Below, piece after piece: positions 18,629 through 21,139 of a stretch of 21,139 nt of DNA. The stretch is taken from the NCBI GenBank assembly GCA_964058845.1, contig CAXKVR010000609.1, positions 1-21,139 of the forward strand, given 5' to 3'. The translations under genes were made by a program, and so were the position numbers. The notes beneath the pieces were generated by a model, which was given only the letters and a program-made list of their open reading frames with translations, was not told the origin of the DNA and searched no databases. The number at the start of each line of letters is the position of its first letter. Positions within the stretch are counted from its first letter, which is position 1. This DNA comes from Carex sylvatica (taxonomy: Eukaryota; Streptophyta; Magnoliopsida; Poales; Cyperaceae).

Positions 18629-18703
18629 ATGGAACGAGAAATAAAGATATGGAACATCATATACCCGGTTTACATAAACTCAAAAAAGACAATTGCTGAG
18701 GGC
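18344..18703 (+). repeat. Tandem duplication of the SRP19 leader and start of first coding exon (period about 180 bp)
   Basis: Unit 1 (about 18344-18523) and unit 2 (about 18524-18703) align with an offset of 179-180. Paired landmarks are TTTACCAG at 18390/18570 and 18428/18607, TACTGATACTCTGATGTGTT in both, and the start codon at 18449/18629. Unit 1 encodes MEREIRKWNIIYPVYINSK before diverging, and its frame runs to a stop near 18602. Confidence 0.88.
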
Positions 18704-19951
18704 CGTCGGATCAGTGCTTCAAAGGCTTGCGAGAACCCCACTTGTATGGAGATCAGTGACTGTTGTGGCCATCTTAAGATTCCTCATGCTGTCGAGGTCA
18801 ATTCAACAATTTTTTACTTTGTTTTACTTTTTAGGGTTTACTATACATCTCGATGCCTAGTAGTTGTGCTGGCCACGGGTTTAGGGTTTTAGACTGTCCT
18901 ATTTGCTTTAAGATCTGTGCGATCTGCTTTAATATTTGTGTGAGCCAGCTTCAATTTTCGTGCCCACAGGCCAAATTTTTTATTTTATCTAAAGACGGGT
19001 CAATTTTTTTTTTCGGTGCTAATTTGGAATGAAGGTGCCAGTATTATTGTGCTTTGAGATTCGTGCAGAAACAATTTGCACGGTCTGGATTTTCCACAGA
19101 TGCTTGCACATTGATATTATATTTTATTTTGTTATCATCCTAATATAACAGTAGAAAAATCACATATGCTTGCAAATTAGAAGTTATTGGGTCTTATTGA
19201 AAATAGTTTCATGAAATTGGTAGATTGACAAGGCGTATCCTCGGGATTTTATGCAAGTCGGCAGGGTGAGATTTCAACTAAAGAAAGCAGATGGATCATT
19301 TTGGAATCCAGCAATTAGTTCAAGTAAGTATAGATTTAATAAGTTTTGAGTTTGTTTTGATTTGTGCTTGTTCGGGCATAAGCTAATGGTGGAAATAGGG
19401 GTGTTCAAATGGTCGGTTCGGTTAAAAGTCAAAACCGAATTAAAATAGTCAAACTAAAATTTTATTTAGTTTTCATAAATATGACCGAAACGAAAAAACC
19501 AAAGTACATTTTGGTTTGTTTGGTTGAACCTAAATAAGAGACTAAATTTCAAAGGTGAAAACTCAATACATACAGAAATAAATATCAAGATATATATCAC
19601 TCGAACTAAAATAAGTGAGATTAAACCGAATTAAATAAAAAAAGAAGAGAAATATAATTCAAAAAATCAACCGAACCGAACCATTTAATCCAAAATTTGT
19701 CGGTTCGGTTGAAAACCAAATAAACTGGATCCAATGAACACTTTTTGTTTTTTAATTCAACTTTTGTTGATGTCTTGCTGAGACGGTGCTTATAAATTGC
19801 AGAGAAGGCATTGATGCTTCAAATTGCACAGTTGGTGCCGAAGCATCACGGGAGAACTAAGAAGCAGGAGACAGCGGGCAGTTCATCAGCTGCAGGGGCA
19901 ACAGGGGCAGGGCCTTCAAAATCTGGAAAACATGGAAAGAAGAAGAAATAG
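18629..19951 (+). CDS. SRP19: Signal recognition particle 19 kDa protein (SRP19)
   Basis: SRP19 binds helices 6 and 8 of 7SL RNA and lets SRP54 join the particle, which directs ribosomes to the endoplasmic reticulum. Exons are 18629-18796, 19224-19323 and 19803-19951, giving 138 residues, near the usual plant length. Borders are GAG/GTCAAT, GGTAG/ATT, TCAA/GTAAGT and TTGCAG/AGAAGG. Diagnostic text is NIIYPVYINSKKTIAEGRRI (9-28), SKACENPT, then IDKAYPRDFMQVGRVRFQL, NPAISS and the lysine-rich tail KSGKHGKKKK. The position before the conserved Trp is Ile (IKIW), whereas the duplicated upstream copy keeps the usual Lys (IRKW). The second intron carries a transposon-like insert. The gene looks functional. 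Confidence 0.95.
19396..19746. mobile_element. hAT-like non-autonomous element in SRP19 intron 2
   Basis: It begins TAGGGGTGTTCAAATGG and TCGGTTCGGTT and ends ACCGAACCGAACC, TCGGTTCGGTTG and ATCCAATGAACACTTTTT. GTGTTCA at one end is TGAACAC at the other, with inverted GGTTCGG blocks inside. This layout is common in small plant hAT-type elements. Target duplications were not clear, so boundaries are approximate. Confidence 0.6.
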
Positions 19952-20681
19952 TTTTAGTTTCTAATTTTATGATATGATGTCTTATGTCAATGATAATTAA
20001 TTAATTGTTGAGGCCCTTTTTGATATTATTATACTTTTCAGATTCTAGCAAAATTACTTTCAGTTAAGTTTATAACTTTTATAAATATATAATTTATTAC
20101 ATTTCTTTCATAATAATGCTGATTGGTCAACATTTCAATTTGATGCAATTTCATAATAAGTTTCTCTAAATTTTTTTTTTTATCAAATAGAAATCAATCC
20201 AATTAATTTCATGGGCATCTCATCAAATGTAATAAATTTAGATTTGTCATTAATATTCAATTTGTTATTCGGATATAATACAGAGTGTAATATGGAATGG
20301 TTTGTTTTTCATAATGCATATAAAATTATCAAAGTTTTGAAGTTTTAAAAAGAAGATATGTTCTACAAATAAGCTGGATATAATCATTCTTAAAATTTAG
20401 TTTGGAAAATATAAAATAAAAAGATGGCTTGATTCTCATGTTCATGTCTATACTAATATAAATCAATATAAAAAAAAAGTTATTTTTATATTTGTATAGA
20501 CATGAACTTAAAAAACAAATTTTACACCTTTTGACTTATGGTTTGCTTCACCTATTATGAATGTTGAATAGCTTTGCTTCATGTATAATCCGGTGTATAC
20601 CTTTTTGAATCATTGGGCCTTGGCAAAACAAGCCCAGAAATGAATTATTATATTTTAATTGCAAGTCGGAAACCAAAAGCC
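19952..20681. other. SRP19 3' region and intergenic DNA
   Basis: No gene seen. It holds the SRP19 3' UTR and, at 20440-20507, a near-perfect hairpin. Confidence 0.5.
20440..20507. repeat. Near-perfect short hairpin
   Basis: GTTCATGTCTATAC (20440-20453) pairs fully with GTATAGACATGAAC (20494-20507). After one mismatch, AATATAAA (20455-20462) pairs with TTTATATT (20485-20492). The stem has 22 of 23 pairs with a 22-nt AT-rich loop. Small RNA precursor or transposon remnant; undecided. Confidence 0.6.
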
Positions 20682-20690
20682 GATAAGTAG

Positions 20691-20895
20691 GGAGTCGTAG
20701 TAGGTCCGATGCCCATTGGACCTACTTTAGTTCGATGGGTATTGTGACCATCCAATTGCATCAAGATTTGTGCAAACCGTATTAAAATCCGTGCAAGTTT
20801 TATCAATTTACGTGCGCACAGATCTTAATTCTGATCGTGCGGTAAAAGATACCATTGAACCTAAAAGTAGGTCCAATGGGCATCGGACCTACTCC
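20691..20895. mobile_element. 205-bp MITE with 9-bp target duplication (MULE-type)
   Basis: The left end has AGGTCCGATGCCCATTGGAC and CTACTTTAGTTCGATGG. The right end repeats it inverted (about 20849-20895), both outermost ends reading GGAGT. The left arm has six extra bases (CGTAGT) after GGAGT. GATAAGTAG (20682-20690) and TATAAGTAG (20896-20904) match at 8 of 9 positions. The interior has repeated GTGC phrases (TTTGTGCAAACC, CCGTGCAAG, CGTGCGCAC), resembling text in SRP19 intron 1 near 18915-18966. Confidence 0.88.
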
Positions 20896-20904
20896 TATAA
20901 GTAG

Positions 20905-21139
20905 TTGTTGGTGGCTGCCTAAATCTCGTCTTTTTAAGTCTTTTATTATATTTTATTCAGGTGCTTCTCCTAATTCTTACCCACTGGCCACTACACGTCT
21001 ACACCACATTGAATTAGTTTAAATTAACTTGTACAGGACTCTCCTTTTATTGCCAAAATGGAGGACATTTCGTCACTTAAAAGAGTACCACACGACTACC
21101 CCGAGTCAAGTCCGCATGCTCTGCATTAACGTACTGTTT
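20905..21139. other. Right-end non-coding sequence
   Basis: No coding signal or repeat family recognised. Confidence 0.4.

Noticed and set aside
1..21139. CRISPR arrays, bacterial operons or phage elements
   Set aside because: All gene structures and repeats are those of a plant nuclear genome.

Overview
The window reads as nuclear DNA of a eudicot plant. It is AT-rich (poly-A/T, AT and tetranucleotide microsatellites), its genes have GT-AG introns, and it is full of plant transposon remnants. Every protein recognised has a plant family signature: COPT copper transporters, cytochrome c6A, a SCARECROW-like GRAS factor, a defensin-like secreted peptide and SRP19. The species cannot be named from sequence alone.

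Layout. 1-1760: non-coding DNA and a decayed Ty1/copia pol (integrase) fragment. 1852-5844: three COPT/Ctr genes in tandem, all on the minus strand. Copy A (1852-2253) is complete but has lost the second Gly of the GxxxG motif. Copy B (4540-5013) is canonical. Copy C (5527-5844) lacks the Met-rich N-terminus and the MTFFWG region. Copies A and B each carry three GTAC copper-response cores within about 170 bp of the start codon. 6571-6885: a fold-back MITE. 7107-7640: a complex minisatellite. 7691-8062 (minus): a small eight-cysteine CX9C protein. 8266-8355: a fold-back with a relative at 17672-17790. 8832-9768 (minus): five-exon cytochrome c6A gene whose transit-peptide end is interrupted or unresolved; its last intron holds nine GTAC cores. 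12016-13492 (minus): SCL23-type GRAS gene with one intron. 14046-15193: non-autonomous Mutator-like element with about 350-bp inverted repeats and an exact 9-bp target duplication. 15553-16302 (minus): two-exon defensin-like peptide gene. 17862-19951 (plus): SRP19 with promoter, 5' UTR exon and three coding exons; the start of its first coding exon is tandemly duplicated. 20691-20895: a 205-bp MULE-like MITE.

How the genes relate. SCL23, SRP19 and the defensin-like gene look like ordinary unrelated neighbours. The left half is more suggestive: three copper transporters, a CX9C protein of the fold used by mitochondrial copper/COX assembly factors, and cytochrome c6A (a relative of the copper-sparing cytochrome c6) lie within 8 kb on the same strand. 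The GTAC clusters would fit SPL7-type copper regulation. A functional cluster is only an inference; tandem duplication plus chance adjacency is the null explanation. Several introns and start sites were corrected from splice-site phase and reading-frame continuity.
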